Shown here: positions 51,605-59,631 of the stretch, piece by piece
Layout: every line of letters begins with the position of its first letter
How positions within the stretch are numbered: the first letter of the stretch is position 1
Assembly (NCBI RefSeq): GCF_000283655.1
Contig: NC_016622.1
Span: 2,802,501-2,866,500, forward strand
From: Azospirillum lipoferum 4B
GTDB taxonomy: Bacteria; Pseudomonadota; Alphaproteobacteria; Azospirillales; Azospirillaceae
Reading direction: 5' to 3'
Length of the DNA: 64,000 nucleotides
Made by a program: the position numbers and the translations under genes
The notes under the pieces: generated by a model
Seen by the model: the letters and a program-made list of their open reading frames with translations, nothing else
The model's database searches: none
What the model was told of the DNA's origin: nothing

Positions 51605-52440
51605 GTCTTCTTTCCTTCGGGGCTGAAGTTGGCGCTTTGGCGCCGGGCCAGCAGCATCATGATCTCGGCCGCCGTCTCCTCGATGGACCGGCGGGAGACG
51701 TCGATCACCGGCCAGCCGCGCCGGCTGAACAGGCGCCGCGCTTCCTGCACCTCGGAGCGCACCACTTCGGGATCGGCGTAGCTGGAGCCTTCGCCCTGGT
51801 TGAGCAGCTTCAGCCGGTTGCGGCGGATCTGCACCAGCCGGTCGGGGTCCTTGGTCAGCCCGACGATCAGCGGCCGGGTCAGGAGATCGACCTCGGCGGG
51901 CAGCGGACTGCCGGGCACCAGCGGGATGTTGGCCGCCTTGATGCCGCGGTTGGCCAGATAGATGCAGGTCGGCGTCTTGGAACTGCGCGACACCCCGATC
52001 AGCACCACATCGGCCTCGTGCAGGTCCCAGTTCGACTGGCCGTCGTCGTGCGACAGGGCGAAGTCGACCGCGTCGATCCGGCTGAAATACTCGGCGTCCA
52101 GGACATGCTGGCGGCCGGGCTGGCGCTGCGATTCCACCCCCAGGAAGGCGGCGAGCGCGTTGATCAACGGATCGAGCACGGGGATGCAGGGCACCTGCAT
52201 CTCGCGGCAGAAATCCTGCAGGCGGCGGCGCAGCGTCTCGTCGACCAGCGTGAACATCACCAGCCCGTGATTGTCCCGGATCCCTTCCAGGACAAGGTCG
52301 AGCTGGCGGTCTGTCCGCACCAGATTCCAGAAATGCTCGATCGGCCGGACGTCGTCGAACTGGATGACGCAGGCGCGCGCCACGCTGTTGATGGTCTCGC
52401 CCGTCGCATCGGACACGAGATGTAGGTGGAACTCTTTCAT
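51601..52440 (-). CDS. ppsR: Pyruvate, phosphate dikinase / PEP synthetase regulatory protein (DUF299)
   Basis: 279-residue bifunctional kinase/pyrophosphorylase that switches PEP synthetase or pyruvate phosphate dikinase on and off by reversible phosphorylation. It begins MKEFHLHLVSDATGETINSV, and the nucleotide-binding loop is VLIGVSRSSKTPTCIYLANR (about 148-167). The gene starts at the left edge of the origin region and is transcribed away from it. The usual partner gene (ppsA or ppdK) is not in the window. Confidence 0.93.
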   Translation of the reverse strand: MKEFHLHLVSDATGETINSVARACVIQFDDVRPIEHFWNLVRTDRQLDLVLEGIRDNHGLVMFTLVDETLRRRLQDFCREMQVPCIPVLDPLINALAAFLGVESQRQPGRQHVLDAEYFSRIDAVDFALSHDDGQSNWDLHEADVVLIGVSRSSKTPTCIYLANRGIKAANIPLVPGSPLPAEVDLLTRPLIVGLTKDPDRLVQIRRNRLKLLNQGEGSSYADPEVVRSEVQEARRLFSRRGWPVIDVSRRSIEETAAEIMMLLARRQSANFSPEGKKT

Positions 52441-52891
52441 CCGTCCCCAACATTCTGTGGAGAACCCGGCCCAGATCTGTGGACAACCGGATCCGCCTGC
52501 GTTTCATCCCGACCGGGGGACTCCTCCTCCCCGATACGGCCAAGGGGAGAACAACTCCGCCGACCGCTTCGGAAGCTGGGAAGATCCGGCCCCGCCCGCG
52601 CTGTTATCCACGGGACTCCCGTTCGTCCAGCTATAGCATTTCCGCCGTTTCCCGCGGTAGTGCTCCGAATCGTCCACAGATCCGCGCACATGTCCGCACA
52701 AGCCCCCGGATCTGTGGATAGATTCGCGTGCCTCGGGGATCACCGTTATCCACAGCCATCCACCTCATCCTCTTCCTTTCTCCCTTTAAAAAATATAGTG
52801 AAGAAGAGGGGATAAACCCGTCCGAGATTCCGGGACCGATTCCGTGTTGGAATCGCGGAATCGAGATTCGCATTCAGGGGAACGCACCGCC
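52441..52891. other. oriC: Probable chromosomal replication origin (oriC)
   Basis: 451 bases between the divergent ppsR and hemE genes, without a gene. DnaA-box-like nonamers (consensus TTATNCACA): exact at 52746-52754, and single-mismatch at 52456-52464, 52478-52486, 52604-52612 and 52713-52721; a two-mismatch copy is at 52670-52678. A pyrimidine-rich tract and an AT-rich stretch (TTTAAAAAATATAG, 52785-52798) could be the unwinding element. GANTC sites cluster on the right side. The hemE-side position equals that of the Caulobacter origin, and parABS lies nearby. No CtrA TTAA-N7-TTAA was found here. Confidence 0.85.
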
Positions 52892-52922
52892 TTGTCCGAT
52901 TCCAGCTCCGCCGTCCAGAATC
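52667..52922. promoter_or_regulatory. Cluster of nine GANTC (CcrM-type methylation) sites
   Basis: GANTC at 52667, 52721, 52826, 52838, 52850, 52858, 52865, 52898 and 52918. Random expectation is about one in this length. They span the right part of the origin and the hemE start, and could couple hemE transcription or initiation to replication through CcrM methylation. Confidence 0.75.
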
Positions 52923-53968
52923 CGAAGTCCCCGCTGAAGCCGATGCTCGCCGCCCTGGCGGGAGAGGTGCGGTCGCGTCCGCCCTTCTGGCTGATGCGTC
53001 AGGCCGGACGCTACCTGCCGGAGTACCGGGAATTGCGGGCGAAGGCGGGCAGCTTCCTGGACCTCTGCTACAACCCCGACTTCGCGGTCGAGGTCACCCT
53101 GCAGCCGCTGCGCCGCTACGGCATGGACGCGGCGATTCTGTTCTCCGACATCCTGGTGGTGCCGCATGCCCTGGGCCAGCCGCTGGCCTATCTGGAAGGG
53201 GAGGGGCCGAAGCTGGATCCGGTCCGCAACGTCGAGGACCTGAAGCGCCTGTCGCGCGACCGCTTCCACGAGACGCTGGCGCCGGTCTACGAGACGGTGC
53301 GCCGGCTCTCCACCGCGATCCCCGAGGGCACGACGCTGATCGGCTTTGCCGGGGCTCCCTGGACCATCGCCTGCTACATGGTCGAAGGGGCCGGGTCGAA
53401 GGAGTATGCCCACGTGAAGCGCTGGGCCTATGGCGACCCGGTGGGATTCGGCCAGCTGATCGATCTGATCGTGGATGTCACCGCCGACTATCTCTGCCGC
53501 CAGATTGAGGCGGGGGCGGAAACGGTGCAGCTGTTCGACAGCTGGGCCGGCGTCCTGCCGGTCGGCGAGTTCCGCCGCTGGGTGATCGAGCCGACGCGGC
53601 GGATTGTCGCACTGGTGAAGGCCAAGCACCCGAACACGCCGATCATCGGCTTCCCGCGCGGGGCCGGCCACGCCTATGAGGATTACGTCGCCGACGCTGG
53701 CGTCGATGCCGTCGGGCTCGACACCACCGTCTCGCCGGTCTGGGCTGCCCGTACGCTGCAGCCCCGCCTGCCGGTGCAGGGAAACCTCGATCCGATCATG
53801 CTGGCCACCGGCGGCAAGGCGCTGGAGACGGCGACCCGCGACATCCTGGAGGCGTTGGCAGACCGCCCCTTCGTGTTCAACCTGGGCCATGGCGTGATCC
53901 AGTCCACCCCGCCCGATCATGTGGCGGCGCTGACCCGGATCCTGCGGGAGTGGCCGGACCGCGGCTGA
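52892..53968 (+). CDS. hemE: Uroporphyrinogen decarboxylase
   Basis: 358-residue enzyme that removes four acetate carboxyls from uroporphyrinogen III in heme synthesis. The signature PPFWLMRQAGRYLPEYRELR is near residue 28; GFAGAPWTIACYMVEG and FPRGAGHAYEDYV follow. TTG at 52892 is preferred because AGGGGAACG lies at ribosome-binding distance; the frame is open to a GTG at 52844. It flanks the origin, and its promoter must lie in the GANTC-rich stretch. First gene of hemE-hemH-hemJ. Confidence 0.94.
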   Translation: MSDSSSAVQNPKSPLKPMLAALAGEVRSRPPFWLMRQAGRYLPEYRELRAKAGSFLDLCYNPDFAVEVTLQPLRRYGMDAAILFSDILVVPHALGQPLAYLEGEGPKLDPVRNVEDLKRLSRDRFHETLAPVYETVRRLSTAIPEGTTLIGFAGAPWTIACYMVEGAGSKEYAHVKRWAYGDPVGFGQLIDLIVDVTADYLCRQIEAGAETVQLFDSWAGVLPVGEFRRWVIEPTRRIVALVKAKHPNTPIIGFPRGAGHAYEDYVADAGVDAVGLDTTVSPVWAARTLQPRLPVQGNLDPIMLATGGKALETATRDILEALADRPFVFNLGHGVIQSTPPDHVAALTRILREWPDRG

Positions 53969-54059
53969 CCGCTTTTCCGACGGCGGGCTCCAAAGGGTTG
54001 AAAAAGCGACGGCAGGGGTCTGGACAGAGGGACGGCGACGCTCCAGTTTAGCGGTCACC

Positions 54060-55175
54060 ATGAGCCAGCACCCCCCCCAGACCTCCGCCCCGCACTCCGT
54101 TCCCGGCGGCCGGCCGCGCCGTGTGGCCGTCGTGCTGTTCAACCTCGGCGGTCCCGACGCGCCGGAGTCGGTACGGCCCTTCCTGTTCAACCTGTTCGCG
54201 GACCCGGCCATCATCCGGCTGCCGAACCCGTTCCGCTACCTGATCGCCAGCCTGATCAGCGGGCGGCGGGCGAAGCCGGCGGCCGAGATTTACGCCCAGA
54301 TCGGCGGCAAGTCGCCGCTGTTGGAGAACACGGAGGCCCAGGCCGCGGCACTGGAGGCGGCGCTGGGGGCGGATCCGGGAGCAGATCCGGCAGCCGATGG
54401 CGCGGAGACCAAGGTCTTCATCGCCATGCGCTACTGGCATCCGATGAGCGCCGAGACGGCGGCACGGGTGAAGGCCTATGACCCGGATCTGGTGGTGCTT
54501 CTGCCGCTCTACCCGCAATTCTCCACCACCACCACGGCCTCCAGTGCCAAGGTCTGGCACGAGACGGCGAAGACCGTCGGGCTGACGGCGCCGACCAGGC
54601 TGCTTTGCTGCTACCCGACCCAGGCCGGCTTCATCGACGCGTCGGCCGACCTGATCCGCCCGCTGTACGAGGTCGCCAAGGCCCATGGCACGCCGCGCGT
54701 CCTGTTCTCCGCCCACGGGCTGCCGAAGAAGGTGGTGGCCGGTGGCGATCCCTATCAGTGGCAGTGCGAGCGTACGGCCGAATCCATCGCCGCGGCGCTG
54801 GGCATCGATCATCTGGATTGGGTGAACTGCTACCAGAGCCGCGTCGGCCCGATGGAGTGGATCGGCCCCAGCACCGACGCCGAGATCCGCCGGGCCGGGC
54901 AGGACGGGGTGCCGATCCTGGTCGTGCCGATGGCCTTCGTTTCGGAGCATTCCGAAACGCTGGTGGAGATCGAGATCGAATACCGCCACCTGGCCAAGGA
55001 AGCCGGGGTGCCGCACTTCACCCGCGTGCCGACCGTTGGGGTGCATCCCGGCTTCATCGACGGGCTGGCCCGGCTGGTGCGGCAAACGGTCGCGGGCAAG
55101 GCGCCGATCTGCGCCCAGAACGGCGACCGGATTTGCCCGTCCAACTTCCCCGGCTGCCCGCAGGCGCGGCGCTGA
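54060..55175 (+). CDS. hemH: Ferrochelatase
   Basis: 371-residue enzyme inserting iron into protoporphyrin IX. The N-terminus has RVAVVLFNLGGPDAPESVRP, the middle LFSAHGLPKKVV (catalytic His region) and SEHSETLVEIEIEY (catalytic Glu). The tail has three Cys (CAQNGDRICPSNFPGCPQ), resembling the [2Fe-2S] ligands reported for some alphaproteobacterial ferrochelatases. The internal stretch LGADPGADPAADGAE is a small low-complexity insert. It lies 91 bases after hemE. Confidence 0.95.
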   Translation: MSQHPPQTSAPHSVPGGRPRRVAVVLFNLGGPDAPESVRPFLFNLFADPAIIRLPNPFRYLIASLISGRRAKPAAEIYAQIGGKSPLLENTEAQAAALEAALGADPGADPAADGAETKVFIAMRYWHPMSAETAARVKAYDPDLVVLLPLYPQFSTTTTASSAKVWHETAKTVGLTAPTRLLCCYPTQAGFIDASADLIRPLYEVAKAHGTPRVLFSAHGLPKKVVAGGDPYQWQCERTAESIAAALGIDHLDWVNCYQSRVGPMEWIGPSTDAEIRRAGQDGVPILVVPMAFVSEHSETLVEIEIEYRHLAKEAGVPHFTRVPTVGVHPGFIDGLARLVRQTVAGKAPICAQNGDRICPSNFPGCPQARR

Positions 55176-55217
55176 ACCGCAAAGGCCGAACCGCAAAGTA
55201 AAGAGGGAACACGCCCG

Positions 55218-55646
55218 GTGCTGTACGAATGGATCAAGGCGCTGCACGTCATCAGCATCATCGCCTGGATGGCGGGGCTGCTCTACCTGCCGCGCCTGTT
55301 CGTCTACCATTGCGAGGTGCCGGCCGGATCCGACACGTCGGAACGCTTCAAGGTGATGGAACGCCGCCTGCTGCGCGCCATCATGAACCCGGCGATGATC
55401 TCGGCGTACGTGTTCGGCATCGCCATGATCGTGCTGACGCCGGAATGGATGAAGCAGGGCTGGCTGCACGCCAAGCTGCTGTTCGTCCTGCTGCTGACCG
55501 TCAGCCACATGATGATGGCCAAGTGGCGCCGGGAGTTCGCCGAGGACCGCAACACGCGGCCGCAGCGCTTCTACCGCATCGCGAACGAGGTGCCGACCCT
55601 GCTGATGATCGGCATCGTCATCTTCGTCATCGTCAAGCCCTTCTGA
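55218..55646 (+). CDS. hemJ: Protoporphyrinogen IX oxidase HemJ
   Basis: 142-residue integral membrane protein with four helices that oxidises protoporphyrinogen IX, replacing HemG or HemY. The conserved His is in KALHVISIIAWMAGLLYLPR and the conserved Lys in WLHAKLLFVLLLTVSHMM. Start is GTG at 55218. It follows hemH by 42 bases, completing a three-gene heme block beside the origin. A stem-loop terminator follows. Confidence 0.93.
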   Translation: MLYEWIKALHVISIIAWMAGLLYLPRLFVYHCEVPAGSDTSERFKVMERRLLRAIMNPAMISAYVFGIAMIVLTPEWMKQGWLHAKLLFVLLLTVSHMMMAKWRREFAEDRNTRPQRFYRIANEVPTLLMIGIVIFVIVKPF

Positions 55647-56026
55647 CCGGCGGCACGTGAACCACCGGTCTTCCACACCCCGGAAAAAGCGGAATCCGCG
55701 ACCGGCGCGGGTTTCGCTTTCGTTTGACTTGCGCCCGCCGATCCGATAACCATGTCAGGACCACGGGGTTTTCGCCCCGCGGCCTCCCACGCCCACATCT
55801 GCCGATCCGACGCTCTGTTCTTGAGCCGGGCCTGGTGGCTGGCGATCCGCTCCCGTGCGACCATCTTACCGGACGCCCTGGCGCGCATTCGCCAAAGCGC
55901 CACCCGCTGCCCACCCGACGCGACCGCGTTGCGGCTCCCGCCGCCTACAATCGCCGTCGGCCGGAATTCCAGGCACCTCCCATCCCCAAGGCCACTCCCC
56001 CGCATGACGATTTCACAGGCAATCCG
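55647..56026. other. hemJ-rho intergenic region
   Basis: 380 bases without a convincing gene. It holds the hemJ hairpin (55686-55720), a TTGACT-N16-ATAACC promoter-like pair (55724-55751) and about 270 further bases that would form a long rho leader, as expected if rho is autoregulated by its own termination. Short open frames here are not conserved. Confidence 0.45.
55686..55728 (+). terminator. Hairpin after hemJ
   Basis: 15-base stem AAAGCGGAATCCGCG / CGCGGGTTTCGCTTT (two G-T wobbles) with loop ACCGG. A short T-run follows. It can pair in both orientations. Confidence 0.65.
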
Positions 56027-57283
56027 ATGCATCTCCAAGAGCTGAAGTGCAAAAGCCCCGCCGAACTTCTGGCGTTCGCGGAGGAGCTGCAGATCGAGAA
56101 CGCGAGCACGCTGCGCAAGCAGGACATGATGTTCGCGATCCTGAAGCAGCTGGCCGAGAACGACATTCCGATCTTCGGCGACGGCGTTTTGGAGGTGCTG
56201 CAGGACGGGTTCGGTTTCCTGCGCTCGCCGGAGGCCAACTATCTGCCGGGTCCCGACGACATTTACGTCAGTCCCAGCCAGGTGCGCCGCTTCGGCCTGC
56301 GCACCGGCGACACGGTGGAAGGGCAGATCCGCTCGCCCAAGGACGGTGAGCGTTATTTCGCCCTGCTGAAGGTCAACACCATCAATTTCGACGCGCCCGA
56401 CAAGGTCCGTCACCGCATCAACTTCGACAACCTGACGCCGCTCTATCCGGAAGAACGCATCCGGATGGAGGTCGAGGACCCCACCAAGAAGAACCTCACC
56501 GGCCGCATCGTCGACCTGGTGGCGCCGCTCGGCAAGGGGCAGCGCGGGCTGATCGTGGCGCCGCCGCGCACCGGCAAGACGGTGATGCTGCAGAACATCG
56601 CCCACTCGGTCGCCACCAACCACCCCGAAGCCTATCTGATCGTCCTGCTGATCGACGAGCGTCCGGAAGAAGTGACGGACATGGCCCGCTCGGTCCGCGG
56701 CGAGGTCATCAGCTCCACCTTCGACGAGCCGGCCACCCGCCACGTCCAGGTCGCGGAAATGGTGATCGAGAAGGCCAAGCGTCTGGTCGAGCACAAGCGC
56801 GACGTGGTCATCCTGCTGGACAGCATCACCCGTCTTGCCCGCGCCTACAACACGGTGGTGCCGAGCTCCGGCAAGGTGCTGACCGGCGGTGTCGACGCCA
56901 ACGCCCTGCAGCGGCCCAAGCGCTTCTTCGGCGCCGCCCGCAACGTGGAAGAGGGCGGCTCGCTCACCATCATCGCCACCGCGCTGATCGACACCGGCAG
57001 CCGCATGGACGAGGTGATCTTCGAAGAGTTCAAGGGCACCGGCAACTCGGAAATCGTGCTGGACCGCAAGCTCTCCGACAAGCGCACCTTCCCGGCCATC
57101 GACATCTCCAAGTCGGGCACCCGCAAGGAGGAGCTGCTGGTCGACAAGGGCACCATGTCGAAGATGTGGATCCTGCGCCGCATCCTGATGCCGATGGGCG
57201 TGACCGACGCGGTCGACTTCCTGGTCGACAAGCTGAAGCACACCAAGTCGAACAACGAGTTCTTCGAAAGCATGAACCAGTAA
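56027..57283 (+). CDS. rho: Transcription termination factor Rho
   Basis: 418-residue hexameric RNA helicase. The N-terminal domain starts [20 protein letters not shown], the cold-shock-like RNA-binding domain has [20 protein letters not shown], and the ATPase domain has Walker A APPRTGKT (178-185), Walker [17 protein letters not shown] and the R-loop [16 protein letters not shown]. No extended insert is seen. The ATG at 56027 is the accepted-type start. It is followed by a hairpin and a shared terminator with secB. Confidence 0.97.
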   Translation: MHLQELKCKSPAELLAFAEELQIENASTLRKQDMMFAILKQLAENDIPIFGDGVLEVLQDGFGFLRSPEANYLPGPDDIYVSPSQVRRFGLRTGDTVEGQIRSPKDGERYFALLKVNTINFDAPDKVRHRINFDNLTPLYPEERIRMEVEDPTKKNLTGRIVDLVAPLGKGQRGLIVAPPRTGKTVMLQNIAHSVATNHPEAYLIVLLIDERPEEVTDMARSVRGEVISSTFDEPATRHVQVAEMVIEKAKRLVEHKRDVVILLDSITRLARAYNTVVPSSGKVLTGGVDANALQRPKRFFGAARNVEEGGSLTIIATALIDTGSRMDEVIFEEFKGTGNSEIVLDRKLSDKRTFPAIDISKSGTRKEELLVDKGTMSKMWILRRILMPMGVTDAVDFLVDKLKHTKSNNEFFESMNQ

Positions 57284-57298
57284 GGTGCCATGCCGGAT

Positions 57299-57324
57299 CC
57301 GCCCTCTCCTTCGGGGGAGGGCGG
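57299..57324 (+). terminator. Hairpin after rho
   Basis: 11-base stem CCGCCCTCTCC / GGGGAGGGCGG (one wobble) with TTCG loop, 16 bases past the rho stop; no T-run follows. Confidence 0.6.
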
Positions 57325-57329
57325 CACGG

Positions 57330-57366
57330 AAAAAGGGCGGGGGCCTTTCGGCCACCCGCCCTTTTT
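57330..57366. terminator. Bidirectional terminator between rho and secB
   Basis: AAAAAGGGCGGG (57330-57341) pairs with the CCCGCCCTTTTT arm (57355-57366), with an inner GGCC-TTTC-GGCC hairpin. T-runs are present in both directions, so it can end both the rho and the convergent secB transcripts. Confidence 0.85.
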
Positions 57367-57393
57367 CATGGTCTCTCTGTCAGATCGGCCGGA

Positions 57394-57882
57394 TCAGAAC
57401 GGGGGCTGCTGCGGCTGTTCGGCCTGCTCGGCCGACTGGCGGTGGTACAGCTCGGCGAAGTCGATCGGGTTGATCATCAGCGGCGGGAAGCCGCCTTCGC
57501 GGGTCGCGCTGGAGACGATGGCGCGGGCGAACGGGAAGATCATCCGGGCGCCTTCGATCATCAGGACCGGGCGGTGATGCTCTTCCGGCAGGCCGGGGAA
57601 CTGGAACAGGGCGGCATAGGCCAGCTCGACCAGGAAGGCCACAGCCTCGCCCTGGCGGGCTTCGCAGCGCAGGTTCAGCGTCAGCTCGTAGATGTCTTCG
57701 CCGACCTTCTGACCCTGGACGTCGACGCCGATGTTCACCTGCGGCTGCGGCTGGTTGGGCAGCAGGCTCTGCGGGGCGTTGGGGTTCTCGAACGAGAGGT
57801 CCTTCACATACTGCGCGAGGACATGCATCGGCAGCGAGGACGCCTGCTGCTGCTCGGCGCCGTTGCTCATCTGATCGGACAT
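57394..57882 (-). CDS. secB: Protein-export chaperone SecB
   Basis: 162-residue tetrameric chaperone that holds preproteins for SecA. The sequence MHVLAQYVKDLSFENPNAPQ then NIGVDVQGQK is the hallmark, with LVELAYAALFQFPG and ARMIFPFARAIVSSATREGG then FPPLMINPIDF. The Gln-rich tails at both ends are usual for alphaproteobacterial SecB. It is convergent with rho. fxsA is encoded 184 bases upstream in the same orientation. Confidence 0.95.
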   Translation of the reverse strand: MSDQMSNGAEQQQASSLPMHVLAQYVKDLSFENPNAPQSLLPNQPQPQVNIGVDVQGQKVGEDIYELTLNLRCEARQGEAVAFLVELAYAALFQFPGLPEEHHRPVLMIEGARMIFPFARAIVSSATREGGFPPLMINPIDFAELYHRQSAEQAEQPQQPPF

Positions 57883-58066
57883 AACGGACTCCTAATCGCC
57901 GGCCTTCCTCCCGGCCCGGGTCCCGGCTTGGAACAGGGCAGGGGCGGCGGGCCGGCCCGGATGTGAGGTGACAGGGTTTGGTTCGCGACGGTTGTGCCTT
58001 CGCCCAATGGGCTGGCTATCACGGATCGGCCGTCCTGCCAACGGAAACCGCCGCCGATCCTGCGGC

Positions 58067-58702
58067 TCAGCGCCGCTCATCCGGGCGGTGCTTCCCCCAT
58101 TGGGAATCGGTCAGCCGCGGCGTGTCGGCATCCGCCTTTCCGCCGCCCGTTCCGCCCTCACCGGGGGTGACGTCCTGGTAATCGGCGTCGATCACGCCGG
58201 GCGCAGCGCGGAAGGGATCGTCGGCGCGGCGGACATCGCCCGGCCCGAATCCCGGCTCACCGAAACCACGGCCCGCCGTGCCGCCGAAACCGCCGCTTCC
58301 GAAGCCCGGCCGCCCGCCGCCGGCGGTCCCGCCCATGGTGAAGACCGGTATGCCGGCGCCCATGCGGCCGAGCAGCCAGCGTCCGATGCCCCGGCGCAGC
58401 GGTCCGATCAGCAGGACCAGCCCCAGTATGTCGGACAGGAAGCCGGGAATGATCAGCAGGATGCCGGCCAGAACGGCGCAGAAGCCGTCCAGCACCGTGC
58501 CGATGGGCGCCTCGCCGCGGGCCGCGGCGGCCTGCGCGCGTGACAGCGACGACAGGCCCCGGTGGCGGACCAGCAGCACGCCCACCACCGCCGACAGGGC
58601 GAGCAGCCCGATGGTCGGCCCGGCGCCGATCCAGTCGCCGACCTGGATGAATCCGACGATCTCCAGGATCGGCAGAAGAAGGATCAACAGCAGGGGATTC
58701 AT
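58067..58702 (-). CDS. fxsA: FxsA family membrane protein
   Basis: 211-residue protein with an FxsA domain (about 1-135): three or four hydrophobic helices beginning MNPLLLILLLPILEIVGFIQ and including FLSDILGLVLLIGPLRRGIG. The E. coli homologue binds F exclusion effects of phage T7; the cellular role is unknown. The C-terminal about 80 residues are Gly-rich (GGTAGGGRPGFGSGGFGG) and ends with an acidic, Asp-rich part, probably disordered. It is transcribed away from timA. Confidence 0.88.
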   Translation of the reverse strand: MNPLLLILLLPILEIVGFIQVGDWIGAGPTIGLLALSAVVGVLLVRHRGLSSLSRAQAAAARGEAPIGTVLDGFCAVLAGILLIIPGFLSDILGLVLLIGPLRRGIGRWLLGRMGAGIPVFTMGGTAGGGRPGFGSGGFGGTAGRGFGEPGFGPGDVRRADDPFRAAPGVIDADYQDVTPGEGGTGGGKADADTPRLTDSQWGKHRPDERR

Positions 58703-58947
58703 GGTGTCCTTGCTCTTCGGGCTCGCTGCCCCTATCTAGGTTTGGATAGGTCGTCCGGTCGAAAGGCCGGCGGCTCCATCCGGGATGGCGGATTCTGACG
58801 GGCAAGCAACACGTAATGCCGCCCGTCCGCAAGGTCCAGGGGTGGGGCAGGCGGTGACGCCGCGGCCACCGCCGGATATGCCGTTCCAAGGCCGCTTCCG
58901 CAGGTCGAATAGCTCAAATCGTTGGCTCAAGTCGTTGGAAGGAACAG

Positions 58948-59631
58948 ATGATGGGAGATGGGTTCGTGTTCATCGAGATCGTGATCTTCGCGATGATCGC
59001 GGCCTTCCTCGTTTATCGGCTGCGCAGCGTCCTGGGCCGACGGACGGGGGAGGAGCGTCAGCGCCCCAACCCGTTCACCCCGGCGCCCAGCACCGCGAAA
59101 CCCGACAATGTCGTGCCCCTGCCGGAGCGCAACCGGCCGCGGCCTGATGTCGCAGTCTCCCCGGACGAGCCGCTGTCGCTGGCCGCCTCCATCGAGCAGA
59201 TCCGGGCCGCCGACCCGACCTTCGAGGAGAAGCATTTCCTGGAGGGTGCCAAGGCTGCCTTCTCGATGATCGTCGATGCCTTCGCCCGCGGCGACACCGC
59301 GACGCTGCGGCCGCTGCTGGCCGACGACGTCTATGAGAGCTTCGCCCGTGTCATCCGCGACCGTCAGGCCGCCGGCGAGCAGCACGAGGCCCGCATCGAA
59401 TTCGTGCGCGAGGCCGAGGTGGTGGAAGCCAAGCTGGATGCCGGCCGCACCGCCCTGGTCACCGTCCGTCTGGTCACCGATCAGGTCAATGTGGTGCGCG
59501 ACCGCGACGGCACCGTCATCGACGGCGATCCCAAGGCGCTGGTGGAGAACGTCGATGTCTGGACCTTTGCCCGCAACATCCGCTCGCGCGACCCGAACTG
59601 GTCGCTGGTCGAGGTGCGGCCGGTTCAGTAA
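58948..59631 (+). CDS. timA: Tim44/TimA family membrane-associated protein
   Basis: 227-residue bacterial Tim44-like protein. A single N-terminal membrane helix (about 6-22, VFIEIVIFAMIAAFLVYRL) leads to a proline-rich linker and the Tim44-like domain (about 80-225, FEEKHFLEGAKAAFSMIVDA then FARGDT, WTFARNIRSRDPNWSLVEV). The mitochondrial relative anchors Hsp70 at the import channel; the bacterial protein is a membrane component of unresolved role, usually adjacent to mltA and secB as here. The stop shares one base with the mltA start (TAATG). Confidence 0.9.
   Translation: MMGDGFVFIEIVIFAMIAAFLVYRLRSVLGRRTGEERQRPNPFTPAPSTAKPDNVVPLPERNRPRPDVAVSPDEPLSLAASIEQIRAADPTFEEKHFLEGAKAAFSMIVDAFARGDTATLRPLLADDVYESFARVIRDRQAAGEQHEARIEFVREAEVVEAKLDAGRTALVTVRLVTDQVNVVRDRDGTVIDGDPKALVENVDVWTFARNIRSRDPNWSLVEVRPVQ

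Noticed and set aside
48779-52440. dnaQ to ppsR overlap region considered a fusion gene because a single frame runs from 51002 to 52543
   Set aside because: The frame joins maf to an out-of-frame reading of ppsR; each protein is complete in its own frame with a GTGA overlap.
52441-52891. CtrA sites inside the origin, as in Caulobacter
   Set aside because: No TTAA-N7-TTAA pair found within the gap, so CtrA control of this origin is not supported by sequence.
55655-55662. GGCACGTGAACC as another parS site
   Set aside because: Only the CACGTG core and a few bases agree with the 16-base palindrome.
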